From Desulfobacterota bacterium AH_259_B03_O07 (GTDB taxonomy: Bacteria > Desulfobacterota_D > UBA1144 > Nemesobacterales > CSP1-2), in assembly GCA_027717645.1 (NCBI GenBank), contig JALLOG010000007.1, positions 1 to 56,823 of the forward strand: DNA of 56,823 nucleotides, in the 5' to 3' direction. Under the pieces are notes generated by a model that worked only from the letters and a program-made list of their open reading frames with translations, was not told the origin of the DNA and did not search any database. Positions 19,064-28,638 of this stretch are shown here, in pieces; the first letter of the stretch is position 1, and each line of letters starts with the position of its first letter. The position numbers and the translations under genes are program-made.

Positions 19064-19384
19064 ATGGTAACCAAAAAGCCGTTTAATGACCTTGGACTTT
19101 CAACGAAAGTACTGGACGCCATTAATAAAAAGGGTTTTGAAGAGGCAACTACAATTCAGGCTATGACTATCCCCGTATTACTAAGAGATGATACTAATAT
19201 CATCGCTCAGGCCCAAACAAGTACAGGCAAAACAGCTACATTTGGATTACCTCTGATAGACATGGTTAACACAGATTCTAAAACAGTTCAGGCACTCATT
19301 CTGGTTCCTACACGAGAGTTGGCCATTCAGGTATCAGAAGAAATCGATTCACGAGCGGAGTGTTTTGTAAATACTGCTCTATAG
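19064..19384 (+). pseudogene. DEAD-box RNA helicase, N-terminal fragment
   Basis: Open for 106 codons from ATG at 19064. It has the Q motif context FNDLGLSTKVLDAIN and ATTIQ, Walker A AQAQTSTGKTATFGLPL (usually AQAQTGTGKT) and motif Ia VPTRELAIQVSEEI, then unrelated residues and a stop. DEAD-box proteins need some 400-600 residues; the DEAD, SAT and helicase C motifs are missing. The break near 19345 lies just before the next gene begins, so an insertion or recombination cut the gene. Probably non-functional. Confidence 0.85.
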
Positions 19385-19392
19385 AGTTTTCT

Positions 19393-21456
19393 ATGATCGA
19401 ACATCTTCAGTTTATCGTTAATCAATTAATCCATTTAGATAAAGAGTCAGTTGTCCGTTTAAACTTTGATCAACAATTTGCAACAACAGAAGAGAACGAT
19501 ACAGCAATATCCAAGAAGTTGAACTCAGCTTTTATAATTATGCTTGCTGGTAGAAAACACCTGAGATTTAAGGAAGCTCAAAACGTTCTGAAACAGTTTA
19601 CCAAATTCCCTGAATGGGCAGAGGTGGCGAATTTCTATTTGAATGGAATCGACCTCATACATCAAGAAATCAAAACGATTTGCCGCAAAGATGCTGAGTT
19701 TACTCGTCGTTTGAAAAACCTGTGCGAAGGGCTGTCTAAAAAAAATATATGTCAGCAAAACGAAATTCGAGAAAACCTATGGTCTGTGTTCTTTCCAGAA
19801 GGGAAAGGAATTATTACGAATTGGAACAATCGAGTTGAGAGTTTACGAGAAAAACGTACAGTCATGATTACAGAACTTAATTCCTCTCCAATTAATGATC
19901 CGGGGCACCAAATCATTTTTTCTTCTAACGTTCTTTTGACGATTCCTTTCCCCTCAATGCCAATTTCAGAACTGGAGTGTAGTGCCGCTCTGAAAACGAG
20001 CATCCGGCAAACGATGCAAGAGCCCCAGTTATACTGGTATGATCACCCCATTCCAATTGGTATAAAACGAGAGAACAATGAGATTCTCTATGGGCTTCGT
20101 GGTTTAGATAAAGCTGTAGAATTTGAAAAAGATCGGGGTAACATAAGTCATGAGAGGGTCACTTGCATCCTTTCAGTTTCGGTTACTCATGAAGGCTTAC
20201 AGCAGATTGCCAAAACCTATCTGCAAGAGATTTTGTCAGAATCCGAAGGGCTAAAAAATCTTGAAGTGTTTGCTTTTACAGAGACCGATACCAAACAATT
20301 GATCAAAAAAGTCATTGTACCTGCTCTGAAACATTATCTTCCGGCCAAAAACGCAGAGGACTTATTGAGCATGTTTGGTGTAGACGGCGAATACGGGAGA
20401 CACTACAGCTTTCTGAGAGCAATCGCGGTATTTTGGAAAGTACTCATTGATCCCGAGGTGAAAGGCACCTTCAAAATTGATATGGATCAAGTATTTCCTC
20501 AAAAAGAGTTGGTTGAGCAAACCCATGCTTCTGCTTTTGAACATTTATCAACCTCTCTTTGGGGAGCTCATGGCACTGATTGGAAGGGTCAATCGATTGA
20601 ACTGGGTATGATTGCCGGGGCACTTGTAAATAAACGAGATATTGGCAACGGGCTTTTTAATCCAGATGTTGTTATTCCTGAAAGAGAACTAAATGCAGAT
20701 GAATATGTTTTCTTTAGTGTATTGCCCCAAGCACTTTCTACCGAAGCAGAAATGATGACTCGCTACCAATCGGTTAAATTGGATGGCCGGCGGGCATGTA
20801 TTCAAAGCATACACGTCACAGGCGGTATCAGTGGAATCCTGGTGGATAGCCTCCGTAGTCATCGTCCCTTCACTCCTTCGTTCATTGGCCGTGCTGAGGA
20901 TCAGGCTTATGTTTTCTCCGTTTTATTCAACTTACCAGAGAGACTTGGCTATGTTCACAAAGCAGGTTTTTTCATGCGGCACGACAAAGAAGCTTTCGTC
21001 CAGGAAGCTGTTAAGTCGTCCTATGTAGGTAAACTGATCGGGGATTATATCCGAATTCTAAATTTTTCGGCTTATGCCCAAGTATTGAGTAACGATTTTT
21101 TAAAATGCAAGGATGAGGTCGATCCATTTACGGGATGCTTCTTATCTAGGATTCCCATAACTGTTGTGTATTTACGCTTTTGTTTAAAGACTGCCTCTTT
21201 TTTTGGGGAAAACAAGAAGGAACAAGGTATAGAATTCATCAAAGTAGGTGCCTCTCGAATCAGCAAAACTCTAGATTTTATCAGGGGACCCAACAGCCTG
21301 CTTCAACAGATTTACGAAAAGGAACGTGAAGGTTGGAACGTATATTACGACATCCTTTCCATTCTAGAAACCGCAATCAACAAGGGGGATGAGTTTGCAC
21401 TTAATCTAAGAAAAGTAGCAAAAGATATGATTAATCAATGTGTCGTGAATCAATAA
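19393..21456 (+). CDS. Large protein of unassigned family, possibly GT-A-type glycosyltransferase
   Basis: About 688 residues from ATG 19393 (a GTG at 19360 is possible; ribosome binding site weak). I do not recognise a named family. Visible features: ILSVSVTHEGLQQIAK and AFTETDTKQLIKK in the middle; GTFKIDMDQVFPQ, which could be a GT-A DxD-like metal site; THASAFEHLSTSLWGAHGTD; an IHVTGGISG turn; IGRAEDQAYVFSVLF, like the acidic catalytic position of GT-A enzymes; and FFMRHDKEAF with a late histidine. No signal peptide or membrane helix. Sugar-nucleotide transfer is only inference. It is embedded between a broken helicase and a toxin-antitoxin pair, so it was probably acquired. Confidence 0.5.
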   Translation: MIEHLQFIVNQLIHLDKESVVRLNFDQQFATTEENDTAISKKLNSAFIIMLAGRKHLRFKEAQNVLKQFTKFPEWAEVANFYLNGIDLIHQEIKTICRKDAEFTRRLKNLCEGLSKKNICQQNEIRENLWSVFFPEGKGIITNWNNRVESLREKRTVMITELNSSPINDPGHQIIFSSNVLLTIPFPSMPISELECSAALKTSIRQTMQEPQLYWYDHPIPIGIKRENNEILYGLRGLDKAVEFEKDRGNISHERVTCILSVSVTHEGLQQIAKTYLQEILSESEGLKNLEVFAFTETDTKQLIKKVIVPALKHYLPAKNAEDLLSMFGVDGEYGRHYSFLRAIAVFWKVLIDPEVKGTFKIDMDQVFPQKELVEQTHASAFEHLSTSLWGAHGTDWKGQSIELGMIAGALVNKRDIGNGLFNPDVVIPERELNADEYVFFSVLPQALSTEAEMMTRYQSVKLDGRRACIQSIHVTGGISGILVDSLRSHRPFTPSFIGRAEDQAYVFSVLFNLPERLGYVHKAGFFMRHDKEAFVQEAVKSSYVGKLIGDYIRILNFSAYAQVLSNDFLKCKDEVDPFTGCFLSRIPITVVYLRFCLKTASFFGENKKEQGIEFIKVGASRISKTLDFIRGPNSLLQQIYEKEREGWNVYYDILSILETAINKGDEFALNLRKVAKDMINQCVVNQ

Positions 21457-21532
21457 GGTGAAATTTAAGAGAACAAAAGTATAAAAGATGTGTCAGGCCT
21501 ATACATATAATTTTGTTGTGTTTAAGCCAATA

Positions 21533-21790
21533 GGGGTAGCGTCTTCACAAAACAAAAACGATCACAATGATCTCTCAATCTCCCTATCATTCTTCTTAAT
21601 TTCCTATTCTCAGATTGAGTTATATTTTTCCTGAAATAATGAACCTGTTATTTTACGCTCTGCAGTAAACCGATAGGAATCTCCAGTCTCCAGGAATCTC
21701 AATTTGTCTCAAATACTCTAATCCCCATACCCCTTAATCCGCATCTTTTAATCCACTAACTATTGTCAAATATTGTTGAGACCTGACCCC
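21533..21790. mobile_element. 258-bp element with imperfect inverted ends
   Basis: The left end GGGGTAGCGTCTTCACAA and the right end TTGTTGAGACCTGACCCC are inverted with 13 of 18 matches. The right end also resembles copies A-D (TTGTCAA...GTTGAGACCTGACCCC versus TTGTCAATTGTGAAGACGCGACCCC). It has no reading frame, so it looks like a decayed or non-autonomous element. This fills most of the gap 21457-21815. Confidence 0.5.
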
Positions 21791-21815
21791 TATTTTTTAA
21801 CCCCCCCTATTGTAA

Positions 21816-22163
21816 TCATATTGCTAAAACTAATTTTAATCCCTCATTTAATTCATGGATTTGTTTTGAGTCAAGTTTGCCAACTCTTTTCGTAAGATAT
21901 CTTTTATCAATTGTATAAAGCTGCGATATGTTTATAACCGATTTCTTAGACAGCCCTACACTCTTTGATTTTCCTAACTTTATATTTCCTGGGGCTTTTG
22001 CGAGGTTAATGTTGGAAGTAATTATAGCTACAATTACTGTTTTGATATTGCTTTCGTTAAATTGATTTGACTGAATTACAACCACCGGTCTTCTGAAACC
22101 GGGACCAGAACCTAGCGGATCCTCGAGTGATGCCCACCAGACTTCATCCTTTCTAATCACCAT
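21816..22163 (-). CDS. MazF/PemK-type toxin
   Basis: A 115-residue endoribonuclease toxin of the CcdB/PemK fold. Family marks are RKDEVWWASLEDPLGSGPGF, RRPVVVIQSNQFNES, TVIVAIITSNINLAKAPGNI and VINISQLYTIDKRYL. MazF enzymes cleave mRNA at short motifs and stop growth when the antitoxin decays. It begins inside the antitoxin stop codon with a 7-base overlap ATGGTGA, so translation is coupled. Transcribed away from the 688-residue gene. The set may stabilise the accessory segment. Confidence 0.9.
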   Translation of the reverse strand: MVIRKDEVWWASLEDPLGSGPGFRRPVVVIQSNQFNESNIKTVIVAIITSNINLAKAPGNIKLGKSKSVGLSKKSVINISQLYTIDKRYLTKRVGKLDSKQIHELNEGLKLVLAI

Positions 22164-22393
22164 TCATCATTATCCATAGACTCTATTTGCATTTTATAAA
22201 GAACTTTATCAACTTTAGATTCTTCTTTTTTATAAACGTCATTTAATAGTTTCGTTATATTCCTACTCCTATTATTTTCTACAAAATTCTCTACAGCTCT
22301 AGAATAAAGCTGGCTTCGGTTCATCCCTAATCTTTTAGCGAGCTTTTCGGCTTCCGTGAACAAACTGTTTGGAATTGAAATAGCTGTTTTCAT
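22157..22393 (-). CDS. RHH-type antitoxin (MazE-like)
   Basis: 78 residues. The ribbon-helix-helix start TAISIPNSLFTEAEKLAKRLGMNRSQLYSRAVENFVE is clear, with an acidic C-terminus (MESMDNDEW-like) that would wrap the toxin. It is the first gene of the pair and, by family precedent, should bind its own promoter. Upstream, AACTCTAGTTATACC at 22406-22420 could hold an operator or -10 region, though I cannot delimit it. Confidence 0.88.
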   Translation of the reverse strand: MKTAISIPNSLFTEAEKLAKRLGMNRSQLYSRAVENFVENNRSRNITKLLNDVYKKEESKVDKVLYKMQIESMDNDEW

Positions 22394-22586
22394 ATTAGAG
22401 AGTATAACTCTAGTTATACCATAGTCAACACATTTCGCTCATTTTTATAGATTGTACATTAATATTGTAAATATTGTTCTTGTGAACAAAATCGGGAAAA
22501 ATTCAAATATAGGGATGTTTAAGTTTAATCGATCAAATGGGTGTTAGAAGTAACAATATGATTTATATAATAAAGATAAAATCTTA

Positions 22587-22667
22587 AATAATACAACAAT
22601 ACAAATCTGAAACGTGCTCAAACAAGAATCACATAGTCCATATGTCAATTGTTAAGACGCGACCCCC
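22587..22667 (+). repeat. Accessory-segment repeat, copy B
   Basis: About 81 bp: AATAATACAACAATACAAAT, GTGCTCAAACAAGAATCACA, GTCAATTGTTAAGACGCGACCCCC. It is nearly identical to copy C at 24891 and uninterrupted. Copies B and C directly repeat around the GC-rich oxidoreductase module. The remaining gap 22394-22831 has no gene. Confidence 0.8.
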
Positions 22668-22831
22668 TTTTGTTTAAAAATCGTATTTTTTTCAATTTAT
22701 CCTATCCCGCCCTTAATTTAAGTGTAATATTAATCTTCCTAACTATATTTTATCCGTGCGATTGATTCAACAAATCTTTTGGATAATTTCACGTAGCCAC
22801 CGTGTCATTGGGTTCAGGCTTTTGTATTTCC

Positions 22832-24361
22832 TCAGATTTGCGTGGGGATGCTCTGTGCAAGGTTAAAGAAGTTATCGGGGTCGTAAGTGCGTTTAACGTC
22901 CACAAGTCGTGGAAAGTTCGCTCCGTAGTACGCCGACTGCCACTCTACTAGCGTGGGGTCCATAAAGTTCTGGTAGGCAGAGCCGGTGAAGAAAGGCTGC
23001 ATGGAGTCGAAAAATTCTTCGATCCAGTCTTTGCTCGCATCGACTACGGACTGCGGATCATCCGTGTGCCACGAGGAGTCCGACTCCACCAAAAACGCCG
23101 CCGAGCGGTGGACGAATGCTGTCGCGTCTGGCGGGACACGGTTGATTTCGCCACCCCACGTGAAGATATGGAAGTTGCCGTCGCGCGAGTCAGGTGGAAA
23201 GCGTCGGATAAAGTCCAGAACCGTGGCGATGCCCTGGTCTGGTAAGGGCCCCGACATGTACGCGGACTTGGTCAGAAATGCGTCGGGTGTGTCTTGTAGC
23301 TCTAAAAAGATGGTGGCGTCAGCGAAGCTAAGCTCCTCGATGGTTGATCGCTTAGGCGGGGCTGCGTCGAATACGGGTGCCAGCAAGTCGCGCAATTCGA
23401 CCGCGGGGCCGAAGAACTGGCCAAGCGCGGTCATCAATTCATTGCTCGCGCCCGGTAGGGGTCCTTCTTCGTTGATGGTGATGCCTAACCTCAGTGAAAA
23501 GTCGTCGGGAGCCGTAAAGGCGACGTCCTGCATCGCCGACCATGCCGCCGCCAGGTCGTCTTTTACCCCCCATTTCAGACGATACACCGAAACGGTGCTC
23601 ACCGGATGCGTGGATACCTGGAAGGCGACGTTGATACCAAAGTTTCCACCTCCGCCTCCGCGACACGCCCAGTACAAATCTGGGTTTTCTCTCTCGTTGC
23701 AGTTACGTAGCTCGCCATCTGCAGTGACAATTTGTGTCCGAACGAGGTTGTCACTGGTCAGGCCGAACTTCCGCGCGCTGAAACCAAAGCCTCCGCCGAG
23801 AAGCAATCCGGCGATGCCGACGGTAGCACAACGGGCCGCAGGAACTGTGATGTCGAATGGGGCCACTACGTTATCGACCGCATCAAGTAAGGCACCTGCT
23901 CCAATGTCGGCGATGCCTTCCGAGGGATCTATCTTGATCGTGTCCATGAGGCTGAGATCTACCAAGAGGCCAGGCGTTGTTGAGTATCCGGCGTAGCTAT
24001 GCCCGCCCGAGCGAGCTACAGCCGGCAGACCATGCTCACGTGCAAAGCCCACCGACGTTTTTACGTCAGCCGGACCCGCGGAGAGAACAATACCCTGAGG
24101 ACGAATGCCAACGAAGGCTAGATTCGTAGGCAGGCCAGTCAGAGCATAGCCTGGGTCTCCGGGACGTAGGAGCATTCCCTGCAGGCTGGCTGCCAGGTCA
24201 CGCCATGCGGCCTCCGACGGTCCGAACGACGACCCATCGCTACAGCCAATCGGCCAGGCCAGCTGAGAGGCGATGCCAAGGCCCAGTGCCGCCTGTCCGC
24301 TTCTGCGCAAGAATTCACGTCGAGTCAGCCTGGTCATCTCTTTCTTATCGTTCCTTTGCAT
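22832..24361 (-). CDS. Tat-exported FAD-linked oxidoreductase (BBE-like, bicovalent flavin type)
   Basis: 509 residues. A twin-arginine signal (TRREFLRRSGQAALGLG, residues about 13-29) marks export of a folded protein. The FAD_binding_4 domain follows, with ARSGGHSYAGYS supplying the flavin-linking His and AARCATVGIAGLLLGGGFG the flavin-linking Cys; YWACRGGGGGNFGI is typical. The C-terminal BBE segment reads YYGANFPRLVDVKRTYDPDNFF. Such enzymes oxidise carbohydrates or alcohols with O2. The gene is conspicuously GC-rich and uses different codons from its AT-rich neighbours, and it sits between direct repeats B and C, so lateral transfer is likely. The start has weak evidence beyond the leader. 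Confidence 0.9.
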   Translation of the reverse strand: MQRNDKKEMTRLTRREFLRRSGQAALGLGIASQLAWPIGCSDGSSFGPSEAAWRDLAASLQGMLLRPGDPGYALTGLPTNLAFVGIRPQGIVLSAGPADVKTSVGFAREHGLPAVARSGGHSYAGYSTTPGLLVDLSLMDTIKIDPSEGIADIGAGALLDAVDNVVAPFDITVPAARCATVGIAGLLLGGGFGFSARKFGLTSDNLVRTQIVTADGELRNCNERENPDLYWACRGGGGGNFGINVAFQVSTHPVSTVSVYRLKWGVKDDLAAAWSAMQDVAFTAPDDFSLRLGITINEEGPLPGASNELMTALGQFFGPAVELRDLLAPVFDAAPPKRSTIEELSFADATIFLELQDTPDAFLTKSAYMSGPLPDQGIATVLDFIRRFPPDSRDGNFHIFTWGGEINRVPPDATAFVHRSAAFLVESDSSWHTDDPQSVVDASKDWIEEFFDSMQPFFTGSAYQNFMDPTLVEWQSAYYGANFPRLVDVKRTYDPDNFFNLAQSIPTQI

Positions 24362-24388
24362 TCCAAAAGGTTTTTTAAGGTGCCGCGG

Positions 24389-24577
24389 CTAGGCTGCACC
24401 GTGAATTTGAACCAGCCTTCGATAGCCAGATTTCAGCTCTTCGTTGGATTGCGCATTAGATAACTGTGCAATGAGTGGAAAGCGTCGTCATGACCCTCGA
24501 TGTGGACAGCGCCAATCTTCTCGCTTCCGAATAGCTCAGCTCCGGCACGAGTTTTATCTTTAAACACTTTTGCATTT
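24389..24577 (-). pseudogene. Decayed C-terminus of a GC-rich gene upstream of the oxidoreductase
   Basis: Read on the minus strand, one frame gives RAGAELFGSEKIGAVHIEGH followed by DDAFHS, and a shift into the next frame continues as LIAQLSNAQSNEELKSGYRR and ends with IHGAA and a stop at 24389-24391. The 28 bases between that stop and the oxidoreductase start suggest a former operon partner with a single frameshift. The N-terminal part is gone and I do not recognise the family. It is GC-rich like the oxidoreductase gene. Confidence 0.5.
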
Positions 24578-24890
24578 TATTATACCTCATAACACATAAC
24601 TATTGTCAATAGAAATTCTCTCACCAACTATCAATATTCTTAAAAAGAAACTATTTGGAAGAGCAGATACGAATGTTTGTGTGAAAGTGTAGAAAGTGCA
24701 CGAAAAAAATTTCAATAATTCTACTACAATCACATGAGAATAATGTACTCGCTAAATAATTAATACTAGAAAAGGGATGTGACGGGGCCAGACTTGTATT
24801 ATTGTATTGTCCCTTAAAATTGCATGGTAGAAACCGCCGGTATGTGAAGTCTTGGTTTTCTTCCAATTGAACGATTATGAAACGTACTAG

Positions 24891-25118
24891 CACATAATAC
24901 AACAATACAAATCTGAAACGTGCTCAAACAAGAATCACATAGTCCATTTGTCAATTGTTAAGGGGCTGTTGCCCGAATGGGTTATTCTGACTTTCAAAGA
25001 AGAATTGTAATTCCTAACCTTTCCCAACTCATTGATTTTATTGACTTATCAAAACTATTATAAATACACTAAGGATCAAATTGTGGTTTGAGCAACAGCC
25101 CGATAAGACGCGACCCCC
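24891..25118 (+). repeat. Accessory-segment repeat, copy C, split by a miniature transposon
   Basis: The left part 24891-24961 and the right part 25103-25118 reproduce copy B. A 141-bp element (24962-25102) separates them at the TTAA/ATAA site. An additional inverted match to ACAATACAA...AAT lies at 24792-24811, so the left part can fold back. The right part ends 25 bases before the truncated helicase. No gene lies in 24578-25142. Confidence 0.8.
24962..25102. mobile_element. 141-bp MITE, copy 1
   Basis: The terminal inverted repeats are GGGGCTGTTGC and GCAACAGCCCG (the core 10 bp are perfect). The element matches 31347-31487 at every base I could compare except the first. Flanks read TTAA left and ATAA right, suggesting a 4-bp duplicated target with one change; compare the empty site TTAA in copy B. 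It has no coding capacity, so it needs a transposase supplied elsewhere (IS5-like elements often make 4-bp duplications, but the family is not determined). Confidence 0.85.
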
Positions 25119-25142
25119 TTGGTTATTTAGTCGAAGGGTCGA

Positions 25143-27281
25143 TTGGGGAAATTTTTTTCAGGTTTAAATCTCGATAGGCTCTCAGCTGAAAAAAGCACTT
25201 ATTTGATTAATAAAGAGAAGGAAAACGATAAAATTAAAGCGAATTGGCAGGTTGTTGATGAAGGTAAATCAAAACTGCATAGATATATAGAGGAAAAAAA
25301 TAACCTTGAGAATGAGGTGAATGGAGAAGATCTAGATCGATGCTTAAATTATATTGATCAAATTAATAATGAGACAAAAAATCTTGAAGAACAAAGAATT
25401 TCATTAACAAAACAACTTGAGGAATTAGCAAACTCCATATTCAATGAAGCAAAGGTTATAGCTACAACACTTACAAAATGTTATACATCGAAAATAATAT
25501 TAAACCGTGAATATGATTGTATTATAATTGATGAAGCATCAATGGCACCACTCCCTGCTCTCTGGTACGCAACAGGTTTAGCGAAACAAAAAGTTGTAAT
25601 TGTTGGAGATTTTTATCAACTTCCACCAATTGTGAAGTATAGAGCTTCAAAAAGTAAAGGTGAAACAGATGAAGACATTAAAGCAAAAGAAAATGTGGTA
25701 AACAAATGGCTAAGAAGAGATATATTTGAATTATCAGGGCTAGTAGCAAGTATTCGTTCTGGTACTAAACCTGATTGGTTAGAACAATTGAAGATTCAAT
25801 ATCGTATGCATCCGGAAATTGCAAATGTTGTAAACTCTCTTGTATATAGTAAAAATGGTAAGCAATTTGAGTTAGAATCAGCTGAAAATACTAATAATAA
25901 TGGTTTGGAGCTTCTATCCAACGAACCTCTCGGTAATTCACATTTAGGGTTATATGATACAAGCGAAATTGGAACATTCCCAACTAAAACTGATTCTGGT
26001 TCTTATTATAATCTTTATCAAGCTTTATTGGCGGTGAATTTAGCAAAAGAGGCTATCAAAAATGGTTATGAAGATATAGGAATAATTTCACCTTTTAGAG
26101 CTCAAACTAATTTAATTAAGAGAATTTTAGAGGATGAGGAATTAAATTATAAAGTTGAAGCTGATACCGTTCATCGCTTTCAAGGCGGTGAAAAACAAAT
26201 AATTATCTTTGATACAACAACATCTCAACCGACCCAATTAACAGATGATCAAGAGGAAGGTGGTGATGATGAAAAATTGCTTAACGTTGCATTCTCACGT
26301 GCCAAAGAAAAGTGTTTAGTAATTGTAGATGTTAAAAGTTTAGAAAAAAAGCATAGCATATCATCATTGTTACGAAAATTTGTGCAATATTGTAAAGATC
26401 ATAATTATCCTAATATTTCAACAAATAATTATCTGCCAAGATATGAAGTTAGTGATGAAGAAGAAAAGTGGTTAACTAAAATAAGTAATATCGATGAAAT
26501 TGTTAATGAAATTAAAACATCACAATTATTCACGGAAAAAGATTTTTACAAATATTTTATAAAAGATTTATTAGATGCAAAAAAGGAAGTAATTATTGAT
26601 AGTCCTTATATTACAACTGAACGTGTAAAAACACTTATTCCGATATTCGATCATCTTTTAAATAAAAACATTAGAATTTTCATTTTTACACGATTATCCA
26701 AAGAACATTCTTCACTAATGGAACATCAGTCAGCTGAACAAATTAAAAATTTTGAACATATGGGAATTACAGTTCTCCCATTTAAGGGTTGGGTGCATAG
26801 AAAATTAGCATTGATAGACCGTAGAGTTTTATGGGAAGGTAGTTTGAACATCTTATCTCAAAGACGGAGTCATGAAATTATGAGGAGATTTGATGGAGAT
26901 GAGACAGCATCACAAATTATGAAGTTTCTAAAGTGGGAAAAAAATATTGGTGGTATTGGAGAGAATCAAATTCAACGATGTGAATTTTGTAATAAACCTG
27001 GAGCATGGTATTGGACTGAAAAAAATTTTTATGGCGGGGAATGGACACATTGTTTAGTAGGTAGTCACAAAATTGGAATTGAACCAAAGAGCAAAGAAGA
27101 AAGGGAAAAAACGAAAAATGAAACAAAAAAACTAAGGAAAGCTACAAAAGAAGTTACAGGTGAAGGAATCCCAATTTGTCCAAAACATGAATTAGAAATG
27201 GTTAAACGTAAAGGTCGATTTGGAGAATTTTGGGGTTGTCAAAAATATCCTGCATGTGGAATCACTGAAAATATAAGTTAA
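25143..27281 (+). pseudogene. 5'-truncated SF1 helicase-PLD nuclease fusion (COG1112-like; Mokosh type II-like)
   Basis: About 712 codons from TTG 25143. The frame is closed by TAG at 25128 and there is no ATG. Visible: a coiled coil (about 20-110), AKVIATTLTKCY, Walker B IIIDEASMAPLPALW, motif III VIVGDFYQLPPI, motif IV QYRMHPEI, VHRFQGGEKQIIIFDTT and LNVAFSRAKEKCLVI. Then a PLD domain with VHRKLALIDRRVLWEGSLNI (HxK, about 562-580), a CEFCNKPG zinc pair and a topoisomerase-type CPKHELEM...GCQKYPACG end. Walker A (motif I) and everything before it are missing. The domain order matches the fused helicase-PLD defence protein of Mokosh type II. The break lies beside repeat C, so it is probably inactive. 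Confidence 0.75.
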
Positions 27282-27414
27282 TTAATACCAGGATTTGTTT
27301 GAATTAGCTTACTTTAATGCTAATTTAATTAATCGATTAGATAAATCTTTACTAGAATTTGAATTGTTTATAATAATAAAAAGATAGCTTAATCCTTAAT
27401 ACAATTTTTATATA

Positions 27415-28638
27415 TTAATTATTTTCTTTAATTGATGGAGGTAACCAAAAAGGATTAATATTTTGTGATTTAATATCTTTTTGAGAAGGAGTTTTATCTT
27501 TCACTTTAAGTGGTTTGGGAATCCACTGTCTTAGATTTTGACCTACCTTTTGATAAAAATTTAAAACAGCCTTTGTTGTTTCTTCGACGAATAATTTAGA
27601 ACTACCAAATTTTCCTGCTAAATCAATGATTTCAACAACATCTAATGTCTTTGGCAAATCTTTAATTCCTTTGGGCACTAATGATAAAGGGTCTTCTAAA
27701 GCTTCTGATAATTTTTTCATTTCAGAAACACCCCTGGACCAATTAGCTCTGATTTCTATATTTTCACCTTTAAGTTCTGATATTTGTCTTGTTAACCAAT
27801 TTATACATGCTTGAGGATATTTTCGATCTTTAGGAGAACTAAGAGACATTTCGATTGAAATAGTTCTTCTACTAAAATCGGCCGTAAGGTGTAACCTAGA
27901 AGCTGCATTGGGAATCTCAAATTCTGCATCCAAATAATGTTCGTTTGTTAAATCTTGCAAATTAACTTGAAAATTCACACTCGGGTCTTTAGTCCTTGAT
28001 CTTGATATATATTCATACACAGGTTGTCCAACAAATTCACTCAGACTTATCGATATAAATTTTGAATATTGCTGCCAACTAGAAATTGCATCTTCCACAT
28101 TTGGATCATTTCTCTTAATTTTTAATCCTTTATTAATAGTTAAACTTATTTCTTTCCAACCTTTCCCCATTTGATTAAAGGAAGAAACTCCAGATCTTGG
28201 ATCTTTTAAATATTGAATAAACTCACTTAGTATAATTGCCTGTTCGGGGTCATTAACTATTTTGTTTTTTAAAAGTAAAGTTGCTTTAGTCTCTATAGAT
28301 AACCATGAAAAATGAAATAAATCTGCCGATTTTATCTTTTGCTTTGAAACTTGAATTGGATTGTGAGTTGGAATTGTTGCATATTGATTAGATATAGTGA
28401 TTAAAGCATTTACACCGTTTGATTTAGCAACATCTAAATATTCTTCAATTTGTTCACTGGTCAAAGAATTATTTCCTACTTTGCACTCAATAATTGCAGT
28501 CCAAATTTTATTGCCAGATTTAACCATTATTAATCCATCGGGTCTACATTTTTTATCATTTCTATTATCTTTAAATACAACCTCAGTGTAACAAGAGATC
28601 GTTGATCGTTTTGAGACTGGTACACCTACTTCATTCAA
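27415..28638 (-). CDS. Putative PD-(D/E)XK nuclease, start damaged
   Basis: 407 codons from a TTG at 28638. The N-terminal third holds KKCRPDGLIMV and TAIIECKVGNNSLT, giving PD...ECK, the core of restriction-type nucleases. It continues as VDAALITISNQYA-like helices and an unfamiliar C-terminal region (DPRSGVSSF, MSLSSPKDRKYPQACI). The frame is open a further 54 codons upstream, so the real start lies near 28811 (next entry). It converges with the helicase gene, 133 bases away. Defence function is inference from the neighbour and fold. Confidence 0.7.
   Translation of the reverse strand: MNEVGVPVSKRSTISCYTEVVFKDNRNDKKCRPDGLIMVKSGNKIWTAIIECKVGNNSLTSEQIEEYLDVAKSNGVNALITISNQYATIPTHNPIQVSKQKIKSADLFHFSWLSIETKATLLLKNKIVNDPEQAIILSEFIQYLKDPRSGVSSFNQMGKGWKEISLTINKGLKIKRNDPNVEDAISSWQQYSKFISISLSEFVGQPVYEYISRSRTKDPSVNFQVNLQDLTNEHYLDAEFEIPNAASRLHLTADFSRRTISIEMSLSSPKDRKYPQACINWLTRQISELKGENIEIRANWSRGVSEMKKLSEALEDPLSLVPKGIKDLPKTLDVVEIIDLAGKFGSSKLFVEETTKAVLNFYQKVGQNLRQWIPKPLKVKDKTPSQKDIKSQNINPFWLPPSIKENN

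Noticed and set aside
18838-19122. Minus-strand open frame of 94 codons
   Set aside because: It overlaps the IS3 transposase fragment and the DEAD-box fragment, which have real homology on the plus strand.
22986-23996. Long open frame on the plus strand opposite the FAD oxidoreductase (336 codons)
   Set aside because: It is the antisense shadow of a GC-rich gene with strong family motifs; its own translation has no recognisable domain.
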